Source of the DNA: an uncultured Duncaniella sp.
GTDB taxonomy: Bacteria; Bacteroidota; Bacteroidia; Bacteroidales; Muribaculaceae
Assembly (NCBI GenBank): GCA_910586665.1
Contig: CAJUIX010000003.1
Coordinates: 62,001 to 126,000 of the forward strand
Length of the DNA: 64,000 nucleotides
Direction: 5' to 3'
Shown here piece by piece: positions 8,535 through 16,043 of the stretch. A program made the translations under genes and the position numbers. Position 1 is the stretch's first letter; every line of letters starts with the position of its first letter. The notes beneath the pieces were generated by a model. The model saw nothing but the letters and a program-made list of their open reading frames with translations, had not been told where the DNA came from and searched no databases.

Positions 8535-9290
8535 GTTAGCTATTTCCGTGATTTTATCGGGCGCGGTCTGGTCGGGACGTATAGGCACGACCGTTCCATA
8601 CTCGCGTGCGAGCCAGTATTCATCAGTCTCAGGGTTGTCAGGCTCCTCGTTGTAGAATTTGCCTGTCAGCCAGTAGAAAGGAGTGCCGTGCGGGGTAGAA
8701 TAGCTCGCATATTCCTCGGTCCAGCGTCCTTTGGCCGCCCTTATCACCTTGATTCCCTTGGGATTGCAGCGGGCGGGGAAGTTGACATTGAGACAGATGC
8801 CTTCGGGGAGCCCTTCGCGGATGACGTTGGCGGTGATTTCTTTGATATATTCAGTCAGCGGGTCGAAGTCCGCGTTGGGGGAGTGGCTCAGCAGGGAATA
8901 GCCGATAGATGGTATGCCGAGTATACATCCTTCCATTGTTGCTCCCATTGTCCCGGAATAAATATTGTTGACGGCGGCGTTTGAACCGTGGTTTATGCCG
9001 GAGAGAAGTAAGTCGGGCTTGCGGTCGAGGACTGTGAACATGGCAAGCTTTACGCAGTCGACCGGCGTCCCGCTCGTCGTAAACACGCGGGCGCCGTCAA
9101 TCGGAGCCATTTCGTTTACATATAGGGGAGTGTTGACAGTTATCGCTGATGACTTGCCCGACTGGGCTGCGTCAGGAGCCACAACTACCACGTCGCCTAA
9201 TGTGTTTGCAATCCGTATGAGGTGTTCGATTCCTCTCGAACCGACTCCGTCGTCGTTGGTAATCAGTATAAGGGGGCGTTTTGTTTCCAT
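8505..9290 (-). CDS. surE: 5'/3'-nucleotidase SurE
   Basis: Metal-dependent phosphatase of nucleoside 5'- and 3'-monophosphates. The N-terminal ILITNDDG motif carries the Asp pair that binds the metal. VAPDAAQSGKSSAIT, SGTPVDCVK and SGINHGSNAAVNNIYSGTMG are all intact. Starting at ATG 9290 gives 261 residues, the normal family length, with the Asp-Asp motif close to the N-terminus. An extension to about 9332 would be a poor start. Convergent with the GT2 gene, with a 30-bp 3' overlap. Confidence 0.95.
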   Translation of the reverse strand: METKRPLILITNDDGVGSRGIEHLIRIANTLGDVVVVAPDAAQSGKSSAITVNTPLYVNEMAPIDGARVFTTSGTPVDCVKLAMFTVLDRKPDLLLSGINHGSNAAVNNIYSGTMGATMEGCILGIPSIGYSLLSHSPNADFDPLTEYIKEITANVIREGLPEGICLNVNFPARCNPKGIKVIRAAKGRWTEEYASYSTPHGTPFYWLTGKFYNEEPDNPETDEYWLAREYGTVVPIRPDQTAPDKITEIANLLRLPASDD

Positions 9291-9363
9291 TGTCAAATCG
9301 TATTTTATCACAAAATTACTATAAAATGCCAACTAAACATTCGCCAAATTGTTAAAAATTTAG

Positions 9364-9371
9364 TACTTTTG
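9364..9371 (+). promoter_or_regulatory. candidate -7 element for the DUF4293 gene
   Basis: TACTTTTG matches TAnnTTTG and sits 66 bp before the ATG at 9438. No clear -33 element lies at the right distance. Confidence 0.4.
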
Positions 9372-9437
9372 ACAAAAATATGCCATAGAGTGGCTTCAGA
9401 TAAGTATAATAGTCAATTCTAAATTACAAAAAAAGTT

Positions 9438-9872
9438 ATGCAGATACAACGTATCCAGACAGTCTACATCTTCCTCGCTATGGTGGCGATGATGATTTTC
9501 CTTATTATCCCCTACGGGGAAGTACACTACCTCACATCCGACCCGGTGGTGAGTGAGAAAGTCTACACAATGTATGAATACGGGCTCCTGATTCCGGCGG
9601 CAGCCACAGTTGTCCTTCTTATTGTCGATATTTTCATGTATCGCAACCTCCCCTTGCAGCGCACGGTGCTGACCATATCGTTGCTGCTGACTTTATGCTG
9701 CATAGCGGTCGTGTGCTTCATCCTGTTCAAGCAGGCCAAGGCTGAGGGTATGGATGCCGATTTTACTGTCTGGGATATTCTTCTCCCTATCGCGGTAATT
9801 CTTGAGATTCTCGGTCTCGGAGGCATCAAGCGCGACATAAAATTATTGAATTCATATAACCGCCTTCGTTGA
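9438..9872 (+). CDS. DUF4293 family membrane protein
   Basis: A 144-residue protein with four predicted membrane helices (about 5-25, 48-68, 77-97 and 112-130). It has the lineage-typical N-terminus MQIQRIQTVYIFLA. The DUF4293 family is confined largely to Bacteroidetes and has no assigned function. The gene stands alone between surE (divergent) and a strong terminator. No catalytic or binding motif is recognisable. Confidence 0.85.
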   Translation: MQIQRIQTVYIFLAMVAMMIFLIIPYGEVHYLTSDPVVSEKVYTMYEYGLLIPAAATVVLLIVDIFMYRNLPLQRTVLTISLLLTLCCIAVVCFILFKQAKAEGMDADFTVWDILLPIAVILEILGLGGIKRDIKLLNSYNRLR

Positions 9873-9906
9873 TTTGTCCCCAACAAGGCTACACTTTCTG
9901 TTTTTT

Positions 9907-9937
9907 AGTCCCTGCTGTTTGGCAGGGACTTTTTTTA
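9907..9937 (+). terminator. intrinsic terminator after the DUF4293 gene
   Basis: Perfect 9-bp stem AGTCCCTGC/GCAGGGACT (9907-9915 and 9922-9930), loop TGTTTG, then seven T (9931-9937). A textbook terminator 34 bp after the stop. Confidence 0.9.
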
Positions 9938-10097
9938 GTGCTAAATTTGCCGTAATATCTTTCAAACCTTAACTCTCAACCCTCAAACCTCGACGTTTCT
10001 CCTCATATCTTGTGTATTCTTTTTTACAATAGGTAGAGTCTTACAAACCGCTTATACAAGCCGTGTAGGAGCAATAACTCAATAGTAACATATCTTC

Positions 10098-11675
10098 ATG
10101 CAGATGAAAAAGTCTGTTATTTACTTTATCTTTATGTTGGTCGGAGGCTTGGTGCAAGCCTCTAATGCGCCCGTGATTTCGCTCTCAGGGAGCGATTTGC
10201 TCGATGTGCTGGATCGGGAATTGGACCGAAGGCATATCTATACCGATATACGCAGGCATAAGATTGATTCGGTCATGCAGATTATAGAGGTGGACAGCGC
10301 CTCTGCCATAGTTCATAATATGGATCTTGGGCGCCTTGTCGAAGGTCTGAATGCCGATTCTGCGGCTATGATTTATTCCAAGGGGTTTAATCTCGCCCGC
10401 TCGGTAGGAGATTCTGTGTCAGCGCAACGTTATCTGATATATCATGCCAATGTGATGGGGCGATTAGGAGCAATCCCGGAGGCAATAGAAGACCTGGACC
10501 ATCTACTCAGAGTGGGTCTTTTTGATGAAAACCGTATGCTTTATCTGGAAGTCACGCGTAATCTCTATTGCACTTATGCGGAAATATTTGAAAACACTAA
10601 TGTACATGACAGTTATTCGCTTCCTGGTCTGACGGCTGCCCGCCAGTTGCAATCTTTGATGGAGCCTGATTCGGATGCTTTCAAATTCAACCGCGGGCTG
10701 ATATATCTGTGTGAACGCAACGAGGCGATGTTTCTCGCTCATCTGACAGACCTTGCCGGTCAGATAAGTGAAGACAGCGAGATGTACTCATTTACAATGA
10801 CGGCGCTCGGAGGCAGGTATCTTATTATTGGCGAGAGCGAGCAGTCGGTCAAATGGCTTGCTCTTGGTGCTCTGAATGATATCAGGAACGGAGACAGACA
10901 GAACACGGCCCTTATCCGTCTCGGTTGTGCTCTTTATAAATTGGGTGATATGGCAAGGGCCCATAACTATCTTTCAGTAGCTCTTGAAGATGCTCTCAAG
11001 GCCGGCTCAAAGCCGAACTGTCTGATGATTTCCGAGGCATTGATGCCCGTGGCCCAGGAACTGCGTTCCCGTGATGAAAGTCGTTTTATGCTTTTGGTCG
11101 GGCTTGTTGTAAGTCTGATAATAGGCCTTCTGCTATTTGGCTATATATATCGCTCGAAATACAAGAATACTCTTGATAATGAAAAAGCAAGAACCCAGCT
11201 TGCGTCTGCGAATATCTCGAAGGATATGTATATATCGAACTTTATGGGCCTGTGTTCGAGCTATATGGAGAGTTTTGAGGATTTCAACTGCATGTGTCGT
11301 CGCAAGATAACGGCAGGGAAGTCGGAGGAACTGCTGAATTTCATAAAGGGAGAGAAGATTATCGAGGATCAGAGAAAGAAATTTGATGATATATTTGACG
11401 ATTCATTTCTTAACATATATCCGTCGTTCATTACCGAGGTCAACAAACTGCTTCTTTCCGATAAGCAGATAGTCACCCCCGGTCCTGATATTCTGACTAC
11501 CGAGCTTCGGGTGCTTGCCTTCACACGGCTCGGGGTCGACGATACAGCGTCGGTGGCCCGCTTCCTCGGTCTCACACTGAACACGGTCTATACCTATCGC
11601 AACAAACTGCGCAACAAGGCAGTCTCACGAGAGACATTTGATGCCGACGTAATGAAAATCGGTGTCATTGATTGA
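10098..11675 (+). CDS. membrane-anchored DUF6377 regulator with TPR region and LuxR-like HTH
   Basis: A 525-residue protein. It has an N-terminal signal sequence (residues 1-22). A helical TPR-like periplasmic region covers about 60-320 (repeats such as DSVSAQRYLIYHANVMGRLG and NTALIRLGCALYKLGDMARA). One transmembrane helix (about 330-352, LVGLVVSLIIGLLLFGYIY) leads to a cytoplasmic DUF6377 part. This ends in a LuxR-like helix-turn-helix (TTELRVLAFTRLGVDD, then ARFLGLTLNTVYTYRNKLRNKA). The layout predicts a one-component transmembrane regulator reading an envelope signal. It lies upstream of a regulatory-looking spacer and a cluster of PCMD-type surface proteins, its likely targets (inference from proximity). 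Two Met codons (10098 and 10104) could start it. Confidence 0.82.
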   Translation: MQMKKSVIYFIFMLVGGLVQASNAPVISLSGSDLLDVLDRELDRRHIYTDIRRHKIDSVMQIIEVDSASAIVHNMDLGRLVEGLNADSAAMIYSKGFNLARSVGDSVSAQRYLIYHANVMGRLGAIPEAIEDLDHLLRVGLFDENRMLYLEVTRNLYCTYAEIFENTNVHDSYSLPGLTAARQLQSLMEPDSDAFKFNRGLIYLCERNEAMFLAHLTDLAGQISEDSEMYSFTMTALGGRYLIIGESEQSVKWLALGALNDIRNGDRQNTALIRLGCALYKLGDMARAHNYLSVALEDALKAGSKPNCLMISEALMPVAQELRSRDESRFMLLVGLVVSLIIGLLLFGYIYRSKYKNTLDNEKARTQLASANISKDMYISNFMGLCSSYMESFEDFNCMCRRKITAGKSEELLNFIKGEKIIEDQRKKFDDIFDDSFLNIYPSFITEVNKLLLSDKQIVTPGPDILTTELRVLAFTRLGVDDTASVARFLGLTLNTVYTYRNKLRNKAVSRETFDADVMKIGVID

Positions 11676-11751
11676 TATTTAATTTATATATCATTCATGC
11701 CATAGATGAGTAAAGCCATTGGTATTCATGCCATTGTGCTCATGCATTGAT

Positions 11752-11779
11752 AAATTTGGCTTATATTTAAGCTAAATCC
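11752..11779. repeat. dyad repeat copy 1 (operator-like)
   Basis: Arms ATTTGGCTT (11754-11762) and AAGCTAAAT (11769-11777) form a near-perfect inverted repeat with one mismatch around a short AT-rich centre. The outer blocks AAATTTGGCT and GCTAAATC recur at 12101-12128. It abuts the -33 region of the promoter at 11782, a typical place for an activator or repressor site. Confidence 0.5.
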
Positions 11780-11781
11780 TA

Positions 11782-11812
11782 TTGCATCATGCAGAAAAAC
11801 CACATATCTTTG
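11782..11812 (+). promoter_or_regulatory. promoter inside the regulator-PCMD spacer
   Basis: -33 TTG (11782-11784), a 20-bp spacer and -7 TATCTTTG (11805-11812). There is no ordinary gene downstream on this strand before the hairpin at 11965, so it should drive a short transcript. Confidence 0.55.
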
Positions 11813-11832
11813 CGTTATAATAATAAAAGAAA

Positions 11833-11886
11833 ATGTCAGGCACGCTTGACATCATTAGCAATAATGAGATTATCATCATAGAATAG
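11833..11886 (+). CDS. candidate 17-residue micro-ORF
   Basis: ATG at 11833 opens MSGTLDIISNNEIIIIE and stops at TAG 11884-11886. It is the first ATG after the predicted transcription start, about 20 nt downstream. The peptide is acidic with an Ile-rich end. Small size makes chance occurrence likely; only its placement between a good promoter and a terminator makes it worth noting. Confidence 0.2.
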   Translation: MSGTLDIISNNEIIIIE

Positions 11887-11964
11887 ATTTAGGTACATGG
11901 TAAAAAATATTGTTTTTCGTTAGATTTTGAAGAACTATTTATAACTACGTTAGATTCTGTTGAG

Positions 11965-12000
11965 AGTGGTCTTCGTGAGGAAGATTACTCTTTTCTTTTT
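11965..12000 (+). terminator. terminator-like hairpin of unit 1
   Basis: Stem AGTGGTCTTC (11965-11974) with GAAGATTACT (11980-11989), 10 bp including two G-U pairs, loop GTGAG, then CTTTTCTTTTT (11990-12000). Confidence 0.55.
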
Positions 12001-12100
12001 ATCTTATGCCTGTGACTGTATCGGGATTGCATGGCAGGGGTATGAAATGTTAACTAATGGGTAGTGAATGTTGCATTATGCCTTATATATGCGTTTATAT

Positions 12101-12128
12101 AAATTTGGCTGCGACTATAGGCTAAATC
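12101..12128. repeat. dyad repeat copy 2 (operator-like)
   Basis: Shares the outer blocks AAATTTGGCT (12101-12110) and GCTAAATC (12121-12128) with copy 1, gap 10 instead of 9. ATTTGGC and GCTAAAT form inverted arms with one mismatch. It lies about 90 bp above the second -7-like box. Confidence 0.45.
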
Positions 12129-12167
12129 GCGAATTATCAGTATAATATGGTTTATATAATTTATATT

Positions 12168-12190
12168 GCTTTTTGATGGCATCAAAAAGC
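12168..12190. repeat. perfect short palindrome
   Basis: GCTTTTTGATG (12168-12178) and CATCAAAAAGC (12180-12190) are exact reverse complements around a single base. As RNA it would give a 9-bp stem; as DNA it is a symmetrical protein-binding site. It lies 26 bp above the -7-like box at 12216. Confidence 0.5.
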
Positions 12191-12215
12191 GTCGTCTAAT
12201 AACCTTATGAGTATA

Positions 12216-12223
12216 TATCTTTG
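12216..12223 (+). promoter_or_regulatory. candidate -7 element, unit 2
   Basis: TATCTTTG matches TAnnTTTG. No TTG or TTTG sits 19-21 bp upstream, so it would need an activator, for which the palindrome at 12168-12190 is a candidate. Confidence 0.35.
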
Positions 12224-12230
12224 CAATGTG

Positions 12231-12356
12231 TAAAATTTAATCAGTTTAATGGATTGTAATAAAAAAGTCATTTAAGTGAAGATTAATCGTTAATTATGCT
12301 TAGTGTTTTATGACATTAAAAGCGGCCGCTTCGTGAGAAGCGGCCGCTCGTTTTTT
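12231..12356 (+). ncRNA. candidate short transcript, unit 2
   Basis: From the -7-like box at 12216 to the strong hairpin/T6 ending at 12356, about 125 nt. Only an 8-codon open frame (12249-12275) lies inside, so a small RNA is more likely than a coding transcript. Alternatively nothing is transcribed here and the hairpin serves only the minus-strand gene. Confidence 0.25.
12321..12356. terminator. strong bidirectional terminator
   Basis: Perfect 12-bp stem AGCGGCCGCTTC/GAAGCGGCCGCT (12321-12332 and 12337-12348) with loop GTGA. On the plus strand it is followed by CG and six T; on the minus strand by TTT. It lies 17 bp after the stop of the minus-strand PCMD/calycin gene. The T-run is longer on the plus strand. 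Confidence 0.8.
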
Positions 12357-12372
12357 ACGCTGTCGGGTGGCG

Positions 12373-13767
12373 TTATTTCAGAATGACTTTCTTGACGATG
12401 TTGCCCTGGCGTTTGATGTAGAGTCCTGGGGTAAGGTTGCTTTCGCTGATGCGGACGCCCTGGATGTTGTAGTATTCGACGGGGGCATTGTTGTCGGCAT
12501 TAATGCTGCCGATGCCTGCCTTCACGCTTGTGAATGTAACGTTGATGGGCACATTGCCGCCGTTGGTCCAGATGACGTCAATCTTCATATTGGCGTTGCC
12601 GGCCTCGTCTGCCGTGCCGTTGAGAGTCACGTCGGCCATTATCGCGCCGCCGAGAAGCGTCATGCCGGTCTGGCTGCCGCTATATGTGGTCACGCCGTCC
12701 TTGGTAGTCATGGCCACGTCAGAGAGGGCAATGTCGCCAAGTGCCATCGGAGAGCCGCCCATGTTGATTGTGAGGTTGGGGAGCACAAAGTCGCACTTGC
12801 CCTCGGCCTTGGGGGTGATTTTGATTGTGGCCTCCTGGTCGGTGGCTACCGGCATGTCGCCTTGTCCCATATTCATTGTCACGTTGAGGTAGCCGGGGTA
12901 AGAATAGTTGTCATAGAGGAGGCGGACATCGTCGACGATGATTGAGTTGTCCTTGCCTACGACCTCGGCACCGCCGAAGTAGTCACCTGCGGCGATGACA
13001 ATGTTGAACATTTCGGGAGTTGCGTCGGACTTATAGTCGAACTTGGCAGAGAATTTTGTCCACTCGGAAGCATCCTGGGTGATTTCAGTATTAATGACTG
13101 CGATAAGCTCGGCATCGTCGGTCTTGGTCACATCGCCGCCTTTCAGGCCGGTCATGTCCATGCCGAGCACGCAGCGGTCGCGGTCAAGCATGTCGACTGA
13201 TTTGGGTGTTCCAACAATAGCAATATCCGCGGGGACATTTTTCTGAGTCCAGTGTCCTTTCCAAAGGTAGGCCACTACGGTAGTCTTTTCGTCCGGCTTG
13301 ATTGTCTGGTCATCAGGGTTCTGTGAGGCACGGCTACGCTTATACATGAACTCGATTCCAGAGGGACGACCTTTGAATTCGACACCTCCGAATGAGCCGC
13401 CGTCGTTTTCACTTCCCATTACAGATGTAGACCAGGCTGTTCCGAGGGTTAGATAGCCGGGGACAATCTGGGTTTTCATTATGGGGTTGTTGGTATTTTT
13501 AAGCTCTACAGCAGATTCGGAATTATAGCCTTCGACTTTGTTTCCAACCTGGGTTGAGCCTAGTCCGCCGATACCTATTACGTTGGAGATGCACCAGCCT
13601 GAGGGTGTAGTGCCTTTGGCTTTGGTATTATTGCCTGCGGTCCAGGGGATACAGTCGACCCACTCTCCCTCGAAATTGGAATTTGGTAGTTGCTGCTGGG
13701 CGTCGGCGTTGAAACCAATAGCGCCGGCGGCCATGCTGCAAAGGATTGTTTTGTAAAGTAATTTCAT
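12373..13767 (-). CDS. secreted PCMD-like / calycin-like protein with C-terminal sorting-type tail
   Basis: A 464-residue secreted protein. The signal peptide (1-23, ending NADAQ) is followed by a PCMD-like carbohydrate-metabolism-domain region (about 25-290, NSNFEGEW and NSIIVDDVRLLYDN). A calycin-like beta-barrel region follows (about 295-415). The tail, EYYNIQGVRISESNLTPGLYIKRQ then NIVKKVILK, resembles type IX secretion C-terminal domains. Both domain types are typical of Bacteroidales surface proteins; binding partners are unknown. It is divergent from a PCMD lipoprotein and downstream of the DUF6377 regulator, so a jointly regulated surface cluster is inferred. Confidence 0.78.
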   Translation of the reverse strand: MKLLYKTILCSMAAGAIGFNADAQQQLPNSNFEGEWVDCIPWTAGNNTKAKGTTPSGWCISNVIGIGGLGSTQVGNKVEGYNSESAVELKNTNNPIMKTQIVPGYLTLGTAWSTSVMGSENDGGSFGGVEFKGRPSGIEFMYKRSRASQNPDDQTIKPDEKTTVVAYLWKGHWTQKNVPADIAIVGTPKSVDMLDRDRCVLGMDMTGLKGGDVTKTDDAELIAVINTEITQDASEWTKFSAKFDYKSDATPEMFNIVIAAGDYFGGAEVVGKDNSIIVDDVRLLYDNYSYPGYLNVTMNMGQGDMPVATDQEATIKITPKAEGKCDFVLPNLTINMGGSPMALGDIALSDVAMTTKDGVTTYSGSQTGMTLLGGAIMADVTLNGTADEAGNANMKIDVIWTNGGNVPINVTFTSVKAGIGSINADNNAPVEYYNIQGVRISESNLTPGLYIKRQGNIVKKVILK

Positions 13768-14089
13768 AAATAAATGGGGAATTAATAATTGGTGATTTCT
13801 GATTGATTATAGCATGTCGGATTGATAATATAGTTGAGCTTGTATGAAACGTGAGTTTATGCTGTGGTTTCACTCGGCAAAGGTAAGGATTATTTGCAAT
13901 TTATTATTAAAATAGTCGCAAAATAGCGATTTTTGACGCTAAAAAGGTGAGATTCGGATAAAAATGTAGCATGTGTAAGGTCTGTTGATAAAATTTTATG
14001 TAATTTTGTGCGTAAATTGAGGTAGTGTTGTCGTGCCTGTCGAGCATGATTCACAGCCTCTGATAATAATTTAGACCATTAATTTTGTC
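13768..14089. promoter_or_regulatory. 322-bp divergent promoter region between PCMD genes
   Basis: Contains a minus-strand -7-like box TACCTTTG (13885-13878) for the gene starting at 13767 and a plus-strand TAATTTTG (14001-14008) for the gene at 14090; neither has a well-placed -33. Between them, around 13914-13940, is an imperfect dyad (AGTCGCAAAAT with ATTTTTGACGCT). It does not match the dyads at 11752 and 12101. Otherwise AT-rich with no gene. Confidence 0.45.
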
Positions 14090-15232
14090 ATGAAAATCAT
14101 CAACTTGATGTCGGTTCTCTGCATTATGCTTCTGACAGTGTCATGTATAAAGAAGGAGCCGCTTAATGCTGAATGTGATATAGTTTCAGTCACGCTTCCG
14201 GGCGATGTGCTAAACCGGCGCCCCATTATCGAGAACGACCGTGTCACTCTGATTGTAAAGAACTATGTCAACGTGACCGAGCTTGCTCCAGAGTTCGAGC
14301 TGACCCCCGGCGCGCAGATTAGTCCCGCGAGCGGCACAGTGAGGGACTTCACCGACCCGCAGACCTATGTTGTCACCTCTGAGGACGGCGAGTGGCACAA
14401 GACTTACACCGTGGCCGTGCAGCGCAACAATGCAATCAATCTGAAATATGCCTTTGAGGATGTCAGGATTGTCAAAAGTACCCAGGGGGGCAGCTATGAT
14501 GAATTCCTTGACATTAATATAAATGAGACAACCCATAAGCGTGACACCATGATATGGGCGAGCGGCAACGGGGGATTCGCCCTCACAAACGGCACCAATC
14601 CCCCTGACACCTATCCGACCTTCCAGGTGTCGGACGGCTATGTCGGCAAGTGTGCCAAGCTCGTCACCCGCTCGACCGGGGCGTGGGGCGCTATGGTCAA
14701 CAAGCCTCTTGCCGCCGGCAATCTATTTATCGGCAAGTTCAATATCACAATCGCCGTGGCTAAGCCGCTACAGGCCACCCAGTTCGGCACGCCGTTCTAC
14801 AGTGTCCCGCGCTATTTCAGCGGGTATTATAAGTATGCTCCCGGCGAGGTCTATCAGAAATTCGACGCCGATGCGCCCGGCAAGCTTGTGACTGTGCCGG
14901 GCCAAAAGGATGAGTGTAATGTCTACGCTGTTTTCTATGAGTCGACGTCCGATATGGAGTATCTCGACGGCTCCAATGTGCTCGCCGACGACAATCCCAA
15001 CATCATCGCGGTGGCCCGTCTGAGCGAGGAGCAGCGCAGGGGCGCTGCCGAGTGGTCGCGGTTCGAGCTTCCATTCGTGTTCCGCCCGGGAAAGACCATT
15101 GAGCCTGAGAAGCTTGAAAACGGGCATTACAACATAGCCGTCGTAATGACTTCGAGCATGGAGGGCGATTATTTTTCCGGGGCTATCGGGAGCACGCTCC
15201 TTGTCGACGAACTTGAAATCATCTGCAAATAA
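14090..15232 (+). CDS. PCMD domain lipoprotein
   Basis: A 380-residue lipoprotein with lipobox LTVSC (Cys19). An N-terminal immunoglobulin-like/BACON-like module (about 30-110, ending EWHKTYTVAVQR) is followed by a PCMD domain (about 140-378) closing with STLLVDELEIICK. PCMD (putative carbohydrate metabolism domain) proteins are surface or periplasmic in Bacteroidales and have a jelly-roll-like fold; no catalytic residues can be assigned. Fourteen bp upstream of an outer-membrane barrel gene, so they are probably one transcript and perhaps one envelope complex. Divergent from a second PCMD-type gene. Confidence 0.82.
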   Translation: MKIINLMSVLCIMLLTVSCIKKEPLNAECDIVSVTLPGDVLNRRPIIENDRVTLIVKNYVNVTELAPEFELTPGAQISPASGTVRDFTDPQTYVVTSEDGEWHKTYTVAVQRNNAINLKYAFEDVRIVKSTQGGSYDEFLDININETTHKRDTMIWASGNGGFALTNGTNPPDTYPTFQVSDGYVGKCAKLVTRSTGAWGAMVNKPLAAGNLFIGKFNITIAVAKPLQATQFGTPFYSVPRYFSGYYKYAPGEVYQKFDADAPGKLVTVPGQKDECNVYAVFYESTSDMEYLDGSNVLADDNPNIIAVARLSEEQRRGAAEWSRFELPFVFRPGKTIEPEKLENGHYNIAVVMTSSMEGDYFSGAIGSTLLVDELEIICK

Positions 15233-15246
15233 TCAAAATCTGCCTT

Positions 15247-16023
15247 ATGAAGAAATATTTCCTTATCATATTCGCGTTTTGTCTCGGTCTCGGTAGTGCT
15301 GTCGCCCAGGAGGAGCGTCCGGGCAGCATCTGGCGCTCGGTGTCTTTGGGATTGGAGTATGAGGTAAATGCCAGTATTAATATAGGTGGAGCCTCGCCGA
15401 TACCGCTTCCGGCAGAAATCCGCAAGATTAATTCCTACAAGCCTCATCTGAATCTACAGATAGGCACGAATATCACCAAGTGGCTCGACAAGGATAGGAA
15501 ATGGGGTGTCATGACCGGCCTGCGCCTCGAGACCAAGGGCATGGAGACCAAGGCAACGGTTAAGAACTATGGCATGGAGATTATCCAGGACGGCAAGAAG
15601 CTCAGCGGAAAGTGGACGGGCCATGTACAGACCAAGTATTCCACGCAGCAGCTGTCGGTGCCTGTCGTGGGTGTCTACCGTATCAATGAGCGCTGGAAGG
15701 TGAATCTCGGCGCCTACCTTGCCTATGCTTTCAACAATTCCTTTGACGGTTATGTCTACGACGGCTATCTGCGCGAGGGTGATCCGACTGGCAATAAGAT
15801 TGAGTTTGAGGATGGCGCACAGGCGACATATGATTTTGGCGAAGACCTGCGCCGCTTCCAGTGGGGCTTGCAGTGCGGTGGCTCGTGGAAGGCCTTCAAA
15901 CGCCTCTCGGTCAATGCCAATCTGACCTGGGGTATGAACGATATTTTCTATGACTCGTTCAAGACTGTCTCATTTGATATGTTTCCTATCTACCTCAGCT
16001 TAGGCTTCGGGTATAATTTCTAA
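15247..16023 (+). CDS. outer-membrane beta-barrel protein (PorT-like class)
   Basis: A 258-residue protein with signal peptide (1-21, ending GSAVAQ) and repeated amphipathic strands. These end in FPIYLSLGFGYNF, i.e. a terminal aromatic strand as in outer-membrane barrels. Length and pattern fit the PorT/OMP_b-brl_2 type. Directly behind the PCMD lipoprotein gene, suggesting that the barrel and lipoprotein work together. No transporter or receptor motif (TonB box, plug) is present. Confidence 0.78.
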   Translation: MKKYFLIIFAFCLGLGSAVAQEERPGSIWRSVSLGLEYEVNASINIGGASPIPLPAEIRKINSYKPHLNLQIGTNITKWLDKDRKWGVMTGLRLETKGMETKATVKNYGMEIIQDGKKLSGKWTGHVQTKYSTQQLSVPVVGVYRINERWKVNLGAYLAYAFNNSFDGYVYDGYLREGDPTGNKIEFEDGAQATYDFGEDLRRFQWGLQCGGSWKAFKRLSVNANLTWGMNDIFYDSFKTVSFDMFPIYLSLGFGYNF

Positions 16024-16043
16024 GGAATACAGCAAACCGAATT

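Larger units (their letters stand above)
11820..12000 (+). ncRNA. candidate short transcript, unit 1
   Basis: Bounded by the promoter at 11782-11812 and a terminator-like hairpin at 11965-11989 with a T-rich tail. It is about 180 nt and contains a 17-codon open frame (11833-11886). It could be a small RNA or a micropeptide mRNA. Not matched to any RNA family I recognise; it rests only on signals at its two ends. Confidence 0.35.
11676..12372. other. 697-bp AT-rich spacer with dyads, promoters and terminator-like hairpins
   Basis: No gene of ordinary size fits here. It contains two similar dyad repeats (11752-11779 and 12101-12128), a consensus promoter (11782-11812) followed by a hairpin plus T-run (11965-12000), a perfect short palindrome (12168-12190), a second -7-like box (12216-12223) and a strong hairpin/T-run (12321-12356). 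Taken together this looks like one or two small non-coding or micro-ORF transcripts; each part is listed separately. Confidence 0.6.
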
